Origin: Arhodomonas sp051195215
GTDB lineage: Bacteria; Pseudomonadota; Gammaproteobacteria; Nitrococcales; Nitrococcaceae
Assembly: GCF_051195215.1 (NCBI RefSeq)
Contig: NZ_JBNAZM010000002.1
Coordinates: forward strand, 159,070 to 223,069
Direction of reading: 5' to 3'
Length of the DNA stretch: 64,000 nt
Notes under the pieces: generated by a model
What the model saw: only the letters and a program-made list of their open reading frames with translations
Told to the model about the DNA's origin: nothing
Database searches by the model: none
Made by a program: the position numbers and the translations under genes
Part shown: piece after piece, positions 17,942 to 26,557 of the stretch
Numbering within the stretch: position 1 is the stretch's first letter
How the letters are laid out: each line of letters begins with the position of its first letter

Positions 17942-18793
17942 ATGAAGCTCGTCCGTTTCGGTCCGGCGGGTGCCGAGAAGCCCGGGTTGATCGATGGCGC
18001 GGGTACCGTTCGCGATCTGTCCGGTCACGTTGCCGACATCGGCGCAACCGCCCTGGTGCCGGAGCGGCTGGCGGCGCTCGCCGCGCTTGCCCATGATGAT
18101 CTGCCGGTGGTGCGTGAGCCGGGCCGTTTGGGCGCTTGCATCACCCGGCCGGGCAAGATCATCGGTATCGGGTTGAACTATCACGATCATGCCCGCGAGA
18201 CGGGCGCCGAGGCGCCGTCGGAGCCCATTTCGTTCACGAAGGCGGCTTCGTCGCTATGCGGACCGGACGACGACATCCTGCAGCCGGTGGGCTCGGAGAA
18301 GCTCGACTGGGAGGTGGAGCTGGGCGTGGTCATCGGTGCCCGCGCGCGCCGTGTGGCCGAGGCCGAGGCGCTGGAGTACGTGGCGGGCTATTGCGTGGTC
18401 GACGACGTCTCCGAGCGGTCCTGGCAGAAGGATCGAGGCGGTCAGTGGATGAAGGGCAAGAGCTACGACACGTTCTGCCCGGTGGGCCCCTGGCTGGTGA
18501 CGGCTGACGAGGTTGCCGATCCCCAGGCCCTGGCGCTGTGGACCGAGCTCAACGGCGAGCGGGTACAGAACGGCACCACCGCCGAGATGATATTCGGGGT
18601 GCGCGAGCTGGTGAGTTATCTCAGCCGATTCATGACGCTGGAGCCGGGTGATCTGATCGCCACGGGCACGCCGGCGGGTGTGGGTATGGGGATGAGTCCG
18701 CCTCGGTATCTGGTCAGCGGCGACCGTTTGCGCCTCGGTGTCGAAGGCTTGGGCGTGCAGTCTCACGCCATCGTCGCCGAAGAGACGGGCTAG
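17942..18793 (+). CDS. Fumarylacetoacetate hydrolase family protein
   Basis: A 283-residue FAH-superfamily enzyme with the C-terminal catalytic fold: IIGIGLNYHDHARETG, the metal-binding DWEVELGVVIG, DVSERSWQ and MTLEPGDLIATGTPAGVG. This is the short soluble form that acts on 2,4-dioxo or 2-oxo acids (fumarylpyruvate, 2,4-diketo-3-deoxy-sugar acids, oxaloacetate decarboxylase types); the exact substrate cannot be read from sequence. AGGGGG stands nine bases before the ATG. It is not the fumarylacetoacetase of the homogentisate route, which is at 23572. It is monocistronic and convergent with the L,D-transpeptidase gene 24 bases away. Confidence 0.88.
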   Translation: MKLVRFGPAGAEKPGLIDGAGTVRDLSGHVADIGATALVPERLAALAALAHDDLPVVREPGRLGACITRPGKIIGIGLNYHDHARETGAEAPSEPISFTKAASSLCGPDDDILQPVGSEKLDWEVELGVVIGARARRVAEAEALEYVAGYCVVDDVSERSWQKDRGGQWMKGKSYDTFCPVGPWLVTADEVADPQALALWTELNGERVQNGTTAEMIFGVRELVSYLSRFMTLEPGDLIATGTPAGVGMGMSPPRYLVSGDRLRLGVEGLGVQSHAIVAEETG

Positions 18794-18817
18794 CAGCCTC
18801 CGGCACAGGTCGGACAC

Positions 18818-19795
18818 TCAGCGCGTAATGGCCGTCGGCACCCCGGATGGACGCTCGAGGAGGGTTTGGAGCCGTCCACGGTCCGGTAACTGACCGTGTC
18901 CGATGGCGACACTGGTGAGCGCCCGGGCGAGCCGTCGGCGTTCGGCGTCTCCGAAGCGTAGATCCACGCTGGTGTAGTCCTCGGTGGCGGGCAGCGGGTG
19001 GGCTTCCGCCCACAGTTGCCCGGCGTGCCACGTGTGCTTGATCGGCTGGTTGACGATGCGCACGGGGGTGCCTCGCGGCACCCGGGGAAACAGGGTTGCG
19101 ATGTCTTCCGGGTACAGCCGTACGCAGCCGTGGGAGACGCGCATGCCCACGCCGGCGGGTCGGTTCGTGCCGTGGATGAGATAGCCCGGAAGATCCAGGA
19201 TCAGCGCATAGTCGCCCAGTGGGTTGTCCGCTCCCGGTGGCACGACCCGTGGCAGTGATTCGCCCTTGGCCGCCGCTTCCGCGCGTATGGAAGCAGGAGG
19301 ATACCAGGCGGGCTGCGGGATCTTCTCGGTTACCGTCGTTGCGCCGGCGGGGGTTCCCCAGTCCTGGCGGCCGATGCCGATGGGGTGGGTGATGACTTCG
19401 TGCGTGCCATTGGCAATCGCTGGGTAGTAGTACAGCCGCAGCTCGGCGGCATTGATCACGATGCCGCGCCGGGGCGCGTCCGGCAGGATATAGCGCCGCG
19501 GGATGATCACCGGCGTGCCGGTGCCTGGCAGCCAGAAATCGACATCGGGGTTGGCGAGGAGTATGTCCCAGTAGCCCACGTCGAAGCGGCGGGCAACGTC
19601 GTGCAGCGTCTCGTCTCTACCCGCCAGGGCGATATGGTTGTCACCGACCAGCCGCGCGCCGCGGTCGCTCAGAGGAAAACGCCACAGGTGGTCTCGGCCG
19701 CTGGCGTGACTGATGGCCGGCGCGGCCGTGACAGCGGCGGCGAGCGCTTTGAGCAGGCGTCGGCGTGTGGGGTCCGGGTGCGGCGGTACGGGCAT
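18818..19795 (-). CDS. L,D-transpeptidase (YkuD/ErfK family) with LysM-like domain
   Basis: A 325-residue periplasmic cross-linking or lipoprotein-attaching enzyme. An RRRLLKALAAAVTAAPAISH signal (twin-arginine-like) leads into a LysM-like segment (DETLHDVARRFDVGYWDILL, LPGTGTPVIIP) and then the YkuD domain with the catalytic motif HGTNRPAGVGMRVSHGCVRL truncated here to its core SHGCVR. The order matches E. coli YbiS/ErfK/YnhG, which join meso-DAP to Lpp or to another stem peptide. ATG 19795 starts the signal peptide; the frame runs on upstream to 19909 through the inverted-repeat element and is not believed. Confidence 0.92.
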   Translation of the reverse strand: MPVPPHPDPTRRRLLKALAAAVTAAPAISHASGRDHLWRFPLSDRGARLVGDNHIALAGRDETLHDVARRFDVGYWDILLANPDVDFWLPGTGTPVIIPRRYILPDAPRRGIVINAAELRLYYYPAIANGTHEVITHPIGIGRQDWGTPAGATTVTEKIPQPAWYPPASIRAEAAAKGESLPRVVPPGADNPLGDYALILDLPGYLIHGTNRPAGVGMRVSHGCVRLYPEDIATLFPRVPRGTPVRIVNQPIKHTWHAGQLWAEAHPLPATEDYTSVDLRFGDAERRRLARALTSVAIGHGQLPDRGRLQTLLERPSGVPTAITR

Positions 19796-19830
19796 CGGTG
19801 CGGTGTCCGGGTGATGGCGGGCGGCATTAT

Positions 19831-20095
19831 TAACCTTTGCGAAAGTATTGCCATGCCTCAGTGGCCGTGTGCGCCGCTGTGGCAAGACGCGAGGAGCGTG
19901 GTGTAGCAAGGTCTACATGAGCGACGAGCAACGCAGTCCACAGCGGCGCACACGGCCACCCGCAGGACGCCACTGCGCGCCGCCTCGGCGGCGTTGCGCT
20001 CGCTTGACGTGAGCCTCGCCACGCCGGTGCTCCCGCGCCTTGCCGAGACACCGCGCAGTGGCGCTGAGACCTGGCAATACTTTCGCAAAAGGTTA
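19831..20095. repeat. Nested inverted-repeat element, MITE-like, about 265 bp
   Basis: Outer terminal repeats of 23 bases (19831-19853 and 20072-20095, one inserted A in the right copy) enclose two internal hairpins: perfect 22-base arms at 19861-19882 / 19938-19959, and perfect 12-base arms at 19968-19979 / 20052-20063. The element contains no transposase-like protein; open frames across it are interrupted or unrecognisable. Its left end lies 36 bases upstream of the L,D-transpeptidase start. A clear target-site duplication is not visible. The central GAGGAGCG...GACGAGCAACGC wording resembles dispersed intergenic repeats of gammaproteobacteria, so other copies are expected in the genome. Confidence 0.8.
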
Positions 20096-20149
20096 GTATA
20101 CCGCCGCTGCCGCTGAACGCACCCCTCTACCGCGCCCTGGCAGCCTTGT

Positions 20150-20434
20150 CTACCGCTGGACGTCGACGCAACGCCAGATGTGCATCTCCTCGAAGCGCAG
20201 GCACTCGTAGGCGGTTGCCTGTCGCCCATCGACGTCGTGGGTATCAGTGGGATGGGCCGCGAGGACGACGCCGCTCAGATTGCGGGTATCGGCGGTCGTG
20301 ATGCGCACGTCGAGCCACGCTTTGTCCGTATGCAATTGCACGATGTCGCCGGCGGCGGCGCGATAGGGGGCGCCGGCCGGCGTGTACAGGCGCTGCGCGT
20401 CGGCGCGGGCGTGCAGGGCGTGGTGGCTGTCCAT
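20150..20434 (-). CDS. Small protein of unknown function (94 aa)
   Basis: I do not recognise this protein. It is soluble, with no signal or membrane segment, and reads as a small beta-rich domain (YTPAGAPYRAAAGDIVQLHT, AWLDVRITTADTRNLSGVVL) ending in ECLRFEEMHIWRCVDVQR. GGGAGG sits six bases before the ATG, and the frame is closed by a stop well before the repeat element, which support a real gene. It stands alone between the MITE-like element and the metallophosphoesterase gene, both on the same strand. Confidence 0.6.
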   Translation of the reverse strand: MDSHHALHARADAQRLYTPAGAPYRAAAGDIVQLHTDKAWLDVRITTADTRNLSGVVLAAHPTDTHDVDGRQATAYECLRFEEMHIWRCVDVQR

Positions 20435-20580
20435 GGATGCCTCCCGGGCTCGTATTGGGTGTCGTCGAGCCGGTCTCGCTGCGACAGCGCGTATCGGCTC
20501 GTCATGACCGAGAAGCTAACAATCACCGTGTTGCAGGGCGCTGACCGCTCTGCGACGTTTTCATGACGTCGGAGCCGGGG

Positions 20581-21393
20581 CTATTCCACCGTCACGACCT
20601 TGCCCGGCTCGAAGACGGCGTTGCCGATGCGCCCCGGCTCCTCGGCGGGGTAGCCGGCCTGATTGGCTATGAACCGGGTGCCTCGGAAGGTGAGGTCCGC
20701 GTTGGCGTGGGTATGCCCGGATATCCAAAGCGCCGGCGGATGCTGGCGAATCAGCATGCTGAGATCGGAGCCGAAGGCGCTCGCCAGGCCGTCTCCCGGG
20801 AAATCCGGGTGGCCGAGCTGCGGCAGGGGGGCGTGGTGCGTGACCACGACGGTGGGGCCTTGCCAGGCTGAGGCGAGGTGGCGTTCCAGCCATGCGCGGC
20901 TTTGTTGATGTGCCCGCTGCGCATGTTCCGGCTGAAACAGCCCGCCCTCCGTGTGGATGAAGTGGTGATCGGCGAGATTGCGGGCGGCGAGGCGGCGGTT
21001 GCGGGTGATCAGGTGCACATCGTCGTGGGTATGGAGCCGATAGTCGGTCCAGAGTGTCGTGCCGAGGATGCGAATGCCCTGAAGGCGGATCTGCTCTCTC
21101 TCGAGCACGTGGACTTCTCCGTGGCCGCCACTGTTCAACTCGATGGCCAGCTCGCGACAGTGCTCGGCGAGGCGCGGGAAGTGCCAGCCGTAGTACTCGT
21201 GATTGCCGAGCACGTAGACCACCGGAGTGTTTCGGGCAGCGGAGAGCTCGGCGGCCGCTTCCACGCCGAACGTGCCGGTCGCAATGTCACCGGCGAGCAC
21301 GATGAGATCCACTGTCTCGTGGCTCAGCATGTCGTCGAGCGTCACTCCCTTTCGGGTTTCCATGTGGAGGTCGCTCGCGGCCTGAATGCGCAT
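20581..21393 (-). CDS. Calcineurin-like metallophosphoesterase
   Basis: A 270-residue cytosolic two-metal phosphoesterase. The metal-binding motifs appear in order: SDLHMET (D-x-H), LAGDIATG (GD), LGNHEYYG (GNHE), VTHHAPLP and SGHTHANAD (GHTH). Members of this subgroup are uncharacterised phosphodiesterases or phosphatases, and the substrate is not predictable. The gene begins three bases after the stop of the upstream CxxC protein gene, so the two are one unit, probably with hmgA further upstream. Confidence 0.9.
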   Translation of the reverse strand: MRIQAASDLHMETRKGVTLDDMLSHETVDLIVLAGDIATGTFGVEAAAELSAARNTPVVYVLGNHEYYGWHFPRLAEHCRELAIELNSGGHGEVHVLEREQIRLQGIRILGTTLWTDYRLHTHDDVHLITRNRRLAARNLADHHFIHTEGGLFQPEHAQRAHQQSRAWLERHLASAWQGPTVVVTHHAPLPQLGHPDFPGDGLASAFGSDLSMLIRQHPPALWISGHTHANADLTFRGTRFIANQAGYPAEEPGRIGNAVFEPGKVVTVE

Positions 21394-21395
21394 GG

Positions 21396-21770
21396 TTATC
21401 GGCCCGCGGTGACGGTCGAATCAAGCGGCAGGCAGCGGACACCGGCAGGCGGATCGTCCAGGAGGGCGGATTCGTCGCCGCTGAGCACGAAGACGCAGTG
21501 CTGACACAGCCAGGGGTGGAGTCCGTCGTGTACGTGCCGGATGGCCCGATTGGGTGCCTCACTGCCGAGCCGACGGTGATCGTCCTGGAGGATCAGGACG
21601 GCACCCCTGCTGCCGGGTTCCACGGTCAGCGCGATGCCCTGCGCGCGATGGCCGATGATGCGCCAGCCACCCGTGTGCGTCGGCGATTGCTCGCAGCGCA
21701 GACAAACCGGCGCTGCCGGAAGGGGCGGCGCCGGGGCGCCGGGAACGCTCAGGTGCTCGCTCTCTGCCAT
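21396..21770 (-). CDS. Unknown small protein with CxxC pairs
   Basis: A 124-residue soluble protein that I do not recognise. Two cysteine pairs, CLRC near residue 27 and CQHC near residue 87, suggest a structural zinc site; between them are GWRIIGHRAQGIALTVEPGS and ILQDDHRRLGSEAPNRAIRH. The ATG at 21770 is chosen because the frame upstream runs into hmgA; GAGGAG is present but unusually close to the ATG, so the exact start is unsure. It lies between hmgA and the phosphoesterase gene, all on the minus strand, with three bases or fewer to the latter. Confidence 0.6.
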   Translation of the reverse strand: MAESEHLSVPGAPAPPLPAAPVCLRCEQSPTHTGGWRIIGHRAQGIALTVEPGSRGAVLILQDDHRRLGSEAPNRAIRHVHDGLHPWLCQHCVFVLSGDESALLDDPPAGVRCLPLDSTVTAGR

Positions 21771-21916
21771 GCTCCTCACCGCTTGACGAGTGCCAACTCC
21801 ATTGTCGCTGTATCGGGGCGAAACGCCAATCCGCGGCATGAGCGGGTACCCGGCGAGGTGTCTGCCGGCCGGAGAGCGGGCGGGGCGGGACCTGCGGTTG
21901 CGCCCGCCCCGCGGGG

Positions 21917-23215
21917 TCAGGGCTTGCGGCGATCGAACTTTGCGTCGAGGCCCTGCCACACGTCCACGTAGTCCCGCTGCCGGAACGTGGCGTCGACCGC
22001 CTGCTCCGTCGGCTGGAAGACATACCGCGACTCGAACATGAACGCCAGGGTATCGCCTTGGTATACCGGTTCCAGCGGTTGGGTGGATGCCTTCTCGAAC
22101 GTCTCCGCATCCGGCCCATGCGGGCTCATGCAGTTGTGCAGGCTCGCGCCTCCGGGCTCGAAGCCTTCTGCCTTGGCGTCGTAGACGCCATGGATGAGTC
22201 CCATGAACTCACTCATCACGTTACGGTGGAAGTAAGGTGGGCGGAACGTGTCCTCGGCGACCATCCAGCGCGGCGGGAAGATCACGAAGTCCACGTTGGC
22301 GGTGCCGGGGGTGTCCGTCGGCGCGGTCAGCACGGTGAAGATCGACGGGTCGGGATGGTCGAAGCTCACGGTATTGACGGTGTTGAAGCGCGCCAGGTCG
22401 TATTTGCACGGGTGGTAATTGCCGTGCCACGCGACCACGTCCAGCGGCGAATGGTCGAGTTGTGTGGCCCAGAGGTGACCGCCGAACTTCGCTACCAGCT
22501 CGCAGTCCGCCTGACGCTGCTCGTAGGCGGCCACCGGCGTGAGAAAGTCCCGCGGATTCGCAAGCCCGTTGGCGCCGATGGGGCCGAGATCGGGCAGACG
22601 GAAAACCGCGCCGTAGTTCTCGCAGATGTAGCCGCGTGCCGAGTCATCGAGCAGTCGCACCTGATACTTCATGCCTCGCGGCAGCAGGGCGATTTCGCCG
22701 GGAGCGACCGACATCACACCCATCTCGGTGGCGATTTCCAGCCGCCCGAGCTGTGGCACGACGAGCCATTCACCGTCGGCGCTGTAGAAGAAACGATCGG
22801 CCATGGAGCGGTTGCAGGTGTACAGCAATACGCCGCAACCCGTCTGCGCCTGCCAGTCGCCGTTGCCCGCGAGTGAGAACAGGCCCTCGACGAAGTCGGT
22901 GGGTGCCTCGGGCAGCGGGGGCGCACTCCAGCGCATCTGGTTCGGGTCGGCGGGCGTCTGCCGTGGTGCTTGCATGCGGCCGATGTCCACCCGCTCGTAA
23001 GGCGATTGCACCACCGATGGCTGGATACGATAGAGCCAGCTGCGCAGGTTCTCCCCCCGTGGCGCCGTGAATGCCGAGCCGCTGAACTGCTCGGCATAAA
23101 GGTCGTAGGGGCAGCGCTGGGGCGAGTTGCGGCCCACGGGCAGGGCGCCCGTTTCCGCCTCGCTTTCGAAATGGTTGCGGAAGCCGCTGAGATACTGCTG
23201 CTCGCTGCGCGCCAT
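21917..23215 (-). CDS. hmgA: Homogentisate 1,2-dioxygenase
   Basis: This 432-residue enzyme opens the homogentisate ring to maleylacetoacetate, the central step of phenylalanine and tyrosine breakdown. The start YLSGFRNHFESEAETGALPV is diagnostic, and the iron ligands lie in YFHRNVMSEFMGLIHG (His, Glu) and GGASLHNCMSPHGPD (His). ATG 23215 has GAGGAG seven bases upstream; a longer frame to 23380 runs through the promoter and is rejected. It is divergent from fahA-maiA, which carry out the next two steps, with a shared regulatory region between. Confidence 0.97.
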   Translation of the reverse strand: MARSEQQYLSGFRNHFESEAETGALPVGRNSPQRCPYDLYAEQFSGSAFTAPRGENLRSWLYRIQPSVVQSPYERVDIGRMQAPRQTPADPNQMRWSAPPLPEAPTDFVEGLFSLAGNGDWQAQTGCGVLLYTCNRSMADRFFYSADGEWLVVPQLGRLEIATEMGVMSVAPGEIALLPRGMKYQVRLLDDSARGYICENYGAVFRLPDLGPIGANGLANPRDFLTPVAAYEQRQADCELVAKFGGHLWATQLDHSPLDVVAWHGNYHPCKYDLARFNTVNTVSFDHPDPSIFTVLTAPTDTPGTANVDFVIFPPRWMVAEDTFRPPYFHRNVMSEFMGLIHGVYDAKAEGFEPGGASLHNCMSPHGPDAETFEKASTQPLEPVYQGDTLAFMFESRYVFQPTEQAVDATFRQRDYVDVWQGLDAKFDRRKP

Positions 23216-23375
23216 GGCGTGCTCCTCCTCGAGGTCGAATTCGGTGGCGACTACCCGATCGCAAGCCGGAATTCGGTGCCCGGCCTTCGTGCCGGCACCG
23301 TGAGCGCCCGGGAGGGCGGCTCCCGGGACTGGCCACACCGCTTGCGATCCGGGCGGTTCTGGCCCAGTGAATCGG

Positions 23376-23407
23376 ATCATAACGCTGTTTAGTTTTGAGC
23401 GAAACCA
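23376..23407 (-). promoter_or_regulatory. Putative hmgA promoter with operator-like dyad
   Basis: On the minus strand a TATGAT -10 (23381-23376) follows a 17-base spacer. The dyad AGTTTTGAGCGAAACC (23391-23406) lies across the spacer and the weak -35. The same wording recurs in the fahA promoter 57 bases away, which suggests one repressor controls both directions. The remaining 160 bases up to the hmgA start hold GC-rich hairpins but no gene. Confidence 0.5.
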
Positions 23408-23439
23408 TTGACCGAGGACTGTTGCCTGTGACTGGTCTC

Positions 23440-23469
23440 TTGACTTTAGTTTTGTCTGAAACTAGTTTC
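23440..23469 (+). promoter_or_regulatory. Putative fahA-maiA promoter with operator-like dyad
   Basis: TTGACT (23440-23445) serves as -35 and TAGTTT (23463-23468) as a weak -10, 17 bases apart. The spacer is occupied by AGTTTTGTCTGAAACT (23448-23463), directly followed by the perfect 12-base palindrome GAAACTAGTTTC (23458-23469). This is a standard place for a repressor site. About 100 bases without other features separate it from the fahA start. Confidence 0.5.
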
Positions 23470-23571
23470 GCGGTCCGAGTCAGTGCGTCCGCGGGTGGCT
23501 ATTCTGCTCGTGTAGAAGCACTTTACTACCCAACGCCAATTGCCCCGATCGGGGGCCGATGAGGAGGCGAC

Positions 23572-24558
23572 ATGAAGCTGGCTTCCCTGAACGAGGGGCG
23601 CGACGGCGCTCTCGTCGTCGTATCCCGCGACCTGAGCCGCGCGGTCAAGGTGCCCGACGTGGCGCCCACCCTGCAGGCGGCACTGGATAACTGGCATGAG
23701 ACGGAGCCGCGGCTTCAGGCCGTCTACCGTGCGCTGAATGACGGCGAAGCGAAGGGCGCGTTCGGTCTGGACATGGCGACACTCGCCTCGCCGTTGCCCC
23801 GGGCCTATCAATGGGCCGATGGCAGCGCATACGTTAACCACGTGGAGCTGGTGCGCAAGGCCCGCGGCGCGGAAATGCCGGAGAGCTTCTGGGAAGACCC
23901 GCTGATGTATCAGGGTGGGTCCGATTCGTTCGTCGGTCCCCGTGATCCGATACTCGCGGCGAGCGAAGACTGGGGGATCGACTTCGAGGCCGAGCTCGCC
24001 GTGATCACCGATGACGTGCCCATGGGAACGTCGCCGCAGCAGGCGGAGAATCACATCAAGCTGCTGATGCTCGTCAACGATGTTTCCCTGCGTAACCTGA
24101 TTCCCGGAGAGCTCGCCAAGGGCTTCGGATTCTTTCAGTCCAAGCCCGCCAGCGCTTTCTCTCCGGTGGCGGTCACGCCGGACGAGCTGGGTGAGGCGTG
24201 GGACGGTACGAAGGCGCATCTGCCCATGGTCGTGCATCTCAACGGTGAGCTCTTCGGTCGTCCCAACACGGGGGTCGACATGACCTTCGATTTCGCCCGG
24301 CTGGTGAGCCACGTTACCAAGACCCGCGAGATGGAGGCGGGGAGCATCGTCGGCTCCGGCACCATCTCCAACTATGACCGCAGCCTCGGTTCCTGCTGTC
24401 TCGCCGAGCGGCGCATGCTGGAGAAGCTCGAGCACGGTGAGCCGAAGACGCCGTTCCTGCGTTTCGGCGATACGGTGCGCATAGAGATGAACGATGCCAG
24501 CGGCGCCAGCATCTTCGGCACCATAGAGCAGACCGTCGCGGAGTATCGCGGCACATGA
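23572..24558 (+). CDS. fahA: Fumarylacetoacetase (bacterial form)
   Basis: A 328-residue hydrolase that splits fumarylacetoacetate into fumarate and acetoacetate, ending the homogentisate pathway. The opening MKLASLNEGRDGALVVVSRD, the MYQGGSDSFVGPRDPI segment, the metal-binding WGIDFEAELAVITDDVP and SGTISN near the C-terminus define the bacterial fumarylacetoacetase type. GAGGAGG lies just before the ATG. Its TGA overlaps the maiA ATG (ATGA), so the two are translated in tandem. Confidence 0.94.
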   Translation: MKLASLNEGRDGALVVVSRDLSRAVKVPDVAPTLQAALDNWHETEPRLQAVYRALNDGEAKGAFGLDMATLASPLPRAYQWADGSAYVNHVELVRKARGAEMPESFWEDPLMYQGGSDSFVGPRDPILAASEDWGIDFEAELAVITDDVPMGTSPQQAENHIKLLMLVNDVSLRNLIPGELAKGFGFFQSKPASAFSPVAVTPDELGEAWDGTKAHLPMVVHLNGELFGRPNTGVDMTFDFARLVSHVTKTREMEAGSIVGSGTISNYDRSLGSCCLAERRMLEKLEHGEPKTPFLRFGDTVRIEMNDASGASIFGTIEQTVAEYRGT

Positions 24559-25196
24559 GGCTCTACGACTACTTCCGATCCACGGCGGCCTACCGGGTAA
24601 GGATCGCCCTCAACGTGAAAGGCATCGACTACGAGTCGGTGCCGGTCAATCTGCGTGACGGCGAGCAGGGCGGCGAGGGCTACGCCGTCGTGAACCCCCA
24701 GCACCTGGTGCCGGTGCTCGAGCACGAGGGGCGGCGGTTGACCCAGTCGCTTGCCATCTGTGAATACATCGACGAGCTCCAGCCGAGCCCGGCGCTGCTG
24801 CCGGGCGATCGTGCCGGACGTGCCCGTGTGCGCGCTATTGCCCAGAGCATCGCGTGTGACATTCATCCCATCGACAATCTGCGGGTGCTGAAGTACCTCA
24901 CGGGTCGCCTCGGCGTCAGCGAGGACGACAAGCTCGCCTGGTACCACCACTGGATCCACGAGGGCTTCCGGGCCATCGAGGCCACGCTCGCCGATGCCCC
25001 GGAGACCGGCACGTATTGCCACGGCGAGAGCGTGACCCTCGCGGATGTCTGCCTGGTGCCGCAGGTATACAACGCGAACCGCTTCGAGGTGGATCTGAGC
25101 GCGTATCCGACGATCCGCAGGATCAACGACGCGTGTCTGGCGCTCGCGCCGTTCGACCGCGCCCGCCCGGAACGCCAGCCTGACGCGCCGTCCTGA
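24555..25196 (+). CDS. maiA: Maleylacetoacetate isomerase (zeta-class GST)
   Basis: A 213-residue glutathione-dependent enzyme converting maleylacetoacetate to fumarylacetoacetate, the step between HmgA and FahA. The glutathione-binding loop FRSTAAYRVRIALNVKGI, NPQHLVPVLEHEG, LTQSLAICEYIDE and QSIACDIHPIDNLRVLKYL are zeta-class signatures. The ATGA overlap with fahA shows a shared transcript. Together with hmgA the complete lower homogentisate route is present within 3.3 kb. Confidence 0.95.
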   Translation: MRLYDYFRSTAAYRVRIALNVKGIDYESVPVNLRDGEQGGEGYAVVNPQHLVPVLEHEGRRLTQSLAICEYIDELQPSPALLPGDRAGRARVRAIAQSIACDIHPIDNLRVLKYLTGRLGVSEDDKLAWYHHWIHEGFRAIEATLADAPETGTYCHGESVTLADVCLVPQVYNANRFEVDLSAYPTIRRINDACLALAPFDRARPERQPDAPS

Positions 25197-25325
25197 AGCA
25201 TCGGGTTGTGACGTGGGTCAGCTTTTGCGCTAGACCTTCATAGGGAAGGTGGCTGGAACCGGAGCGACCCATCGCGCCGGCTACCGGCTGCGTATGACCG
25301 TCGCCGACTAGCGCAGGAGGTGATC

Positions 25326-25787
25326 ATGGCTGACTACGACCCGACCCATGCTCGCCGGCTGATTCCCGGACTCAGCGGTCTCTACGACGGGCTCGCGCCG
25401 TATATGTGGCCGCTGATCCGCTTCATCGCCGGTGCCTCGCTCGTGCCCCACGGCTGGGACAAGATCATCGGCGGCGGTGTGACCGGTACCGCCGAGTTCA
25501 TGGCCTCCCTCGGCATGGAGCCGGCAATGCTGTGGGCGTGGTATATCGCCCTGCTGGAGCTCATCGGCGGTACCTTGCTCGCCATCGGGTTTATCACGCG
25601 TCTGTGGGCGATTCTGGTGGTGGGGTTCATGGCGGTGGCGGTCTTCTACGTCCACTGGCCGAACGGATTCTTCTGGACGGATGCCGGATTCGAGTACCCG
25701 CTGTTCTGGGGCATCGTCGCATTCGCGCTGTTCATCCGCGGTGGTGGCCGATTGTCGGTCGATGCAGCGATGGGGAAAGAGCTGTGA
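25326..25787 (+). CDS. DoxX-family membrane protein
   Basis: A 153-residue inner-membrane protein with four hydrophobic helices and the DoxX pattern: PLIRFIAGASLVPHGWDKII, a glycine-rich turn, ALLELIGGTLLAIGFITRLW and YPLFWGIVAFALFIRGGGRL. The family is linked to quinone or thiol redox chemistry, but function is generally unknown. ATG 25326 has AGGAGG seven bases upstream. It follows maiA by 129 bases with no terminator seen, so it might be read with the homogentisate genes, though a link is not established. Confidence 0.85.
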   Translation: MADYDPTHARRLIPGLSGLYDGLAPYMWPLIRFIAGASLVPHGWDKIIGGGVTGTAEFMASLGMEPAMLWAWYIALLELIGGTLLAIGFITRLWAILVVGFMAVAVFYVHWPNGFFWTDAGFEYPLFWGIVAFALFIRGGGRLSVDAAMGKEL

Positions 25788-25803
25788 GGTCTCCCGCGGC
25801 GTC

Positions 25804-26379
25804 TCAGTTGTCGCCATCGCGGGTGTAGGCCCAGACATGGGCGGGCGGCACGTTCGCGAATGCAGTGGCCGCTCGCCGCGCCTGCAGATGCAGTGCCTCA
25901 TACTGTAGCGGCGATCCCAGCGAGTAGGTGAACTGGACGAGGGTGCCGCCCGGGCGTAGCAGTGCGAAACAGTCCTCGACGAAGCGGCGTTGCCGCTCCA
26001 GGGGGAACTGCAGGGCGGGTATGCCTGAGATCACCGCACCGAAGCGTCCGTGCATCCCGTCGGGGATGAGCCCGAGTGGCGTGCTGGCATCACCTTGCAG
26101 GATGTTGTGCCCGGGGAAGTGTGTGCGCAGATAAGCGATCATGTCGGCATCCAGTTCCACCAGCCAGAGCCGTTCCGCCGGGATGCCGGCCCTGGACAGC
26201 CCGCGCGTGATGGTTCCGGTGCCCGCGCCCAGCTCCAGCACCGGTGCATCCGCGGCCGTTTCCAGAACACACTGCGCCACTTCGGCGGCCAGCCTCGGAG
26301 AGCTTGGCAGAATGGCGCCCATCCGCAGCGGATGAGCGATCCAGCGTTTGAGAAAGAACAGAGTCCCATCGGGTTTCAC
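25804..26379 (-). CDS. Small SAM methyltransferase, PmtA/KsgA-like
   Basis: A 191-residue class I methyltransferase with motif I LELGAGTGTITRGLSRAGIP and acidic motif II WLVELDADMIAYL; motif IV is VISGIPALQFP. The HPLRMGAILPSSPRLA opening and overall length resemble bacterial phospholipid N-methyltransferases (PmtA group) and related rRNA dimethylase folds; the true substrate is open. I chose GTG 26379 because GGGAGG is five bases upstream and the conserved domain starts right after it; the longer frame to 26487 adds a Cys/Arg-rich, unconserved leader. A related gene lies at 36659. Confidence 0.75.
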   Translation of the reverse strand: MKPDGTLFFLKRWIAHPLRMGAILPSSPRLAAEVAQCVLETAADAPVLELGAGTGTITRGLSRAGIPAERLWLVELDADMIAYLRTHFPGHNILQGDASTPLGLIPDGMHGRFGAVISGIPALQFPLERQRRFVEDCFALLRPGGTLVQFTYSLGSPLQYEALHLQARRAATAFANVPPAHVWAYTRDGDN

Positions 26380-26557
26380 CGCCACCTCCCGTACGCCGCA
26401 GGTTTTGCGCGGCTGGCTGTTGTCACAGGACGGCGAGCGTAAGGCAGCGGTGCGACAGGCGTGTGTCAATCGCCAGACGGGATACACTGGCGCAGCCGAT
26501 TGTCACGCTTGCTAGAATTCCGCGCCTTCATTTTCAGCGTCCGCGAACAGGTGGTGC

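Noticed and set aside
19820..20105. Target-site duplication around the nested repeat
   Set aside because: Flanks ATTAT and GTATA do not form a convincing direct repeat.
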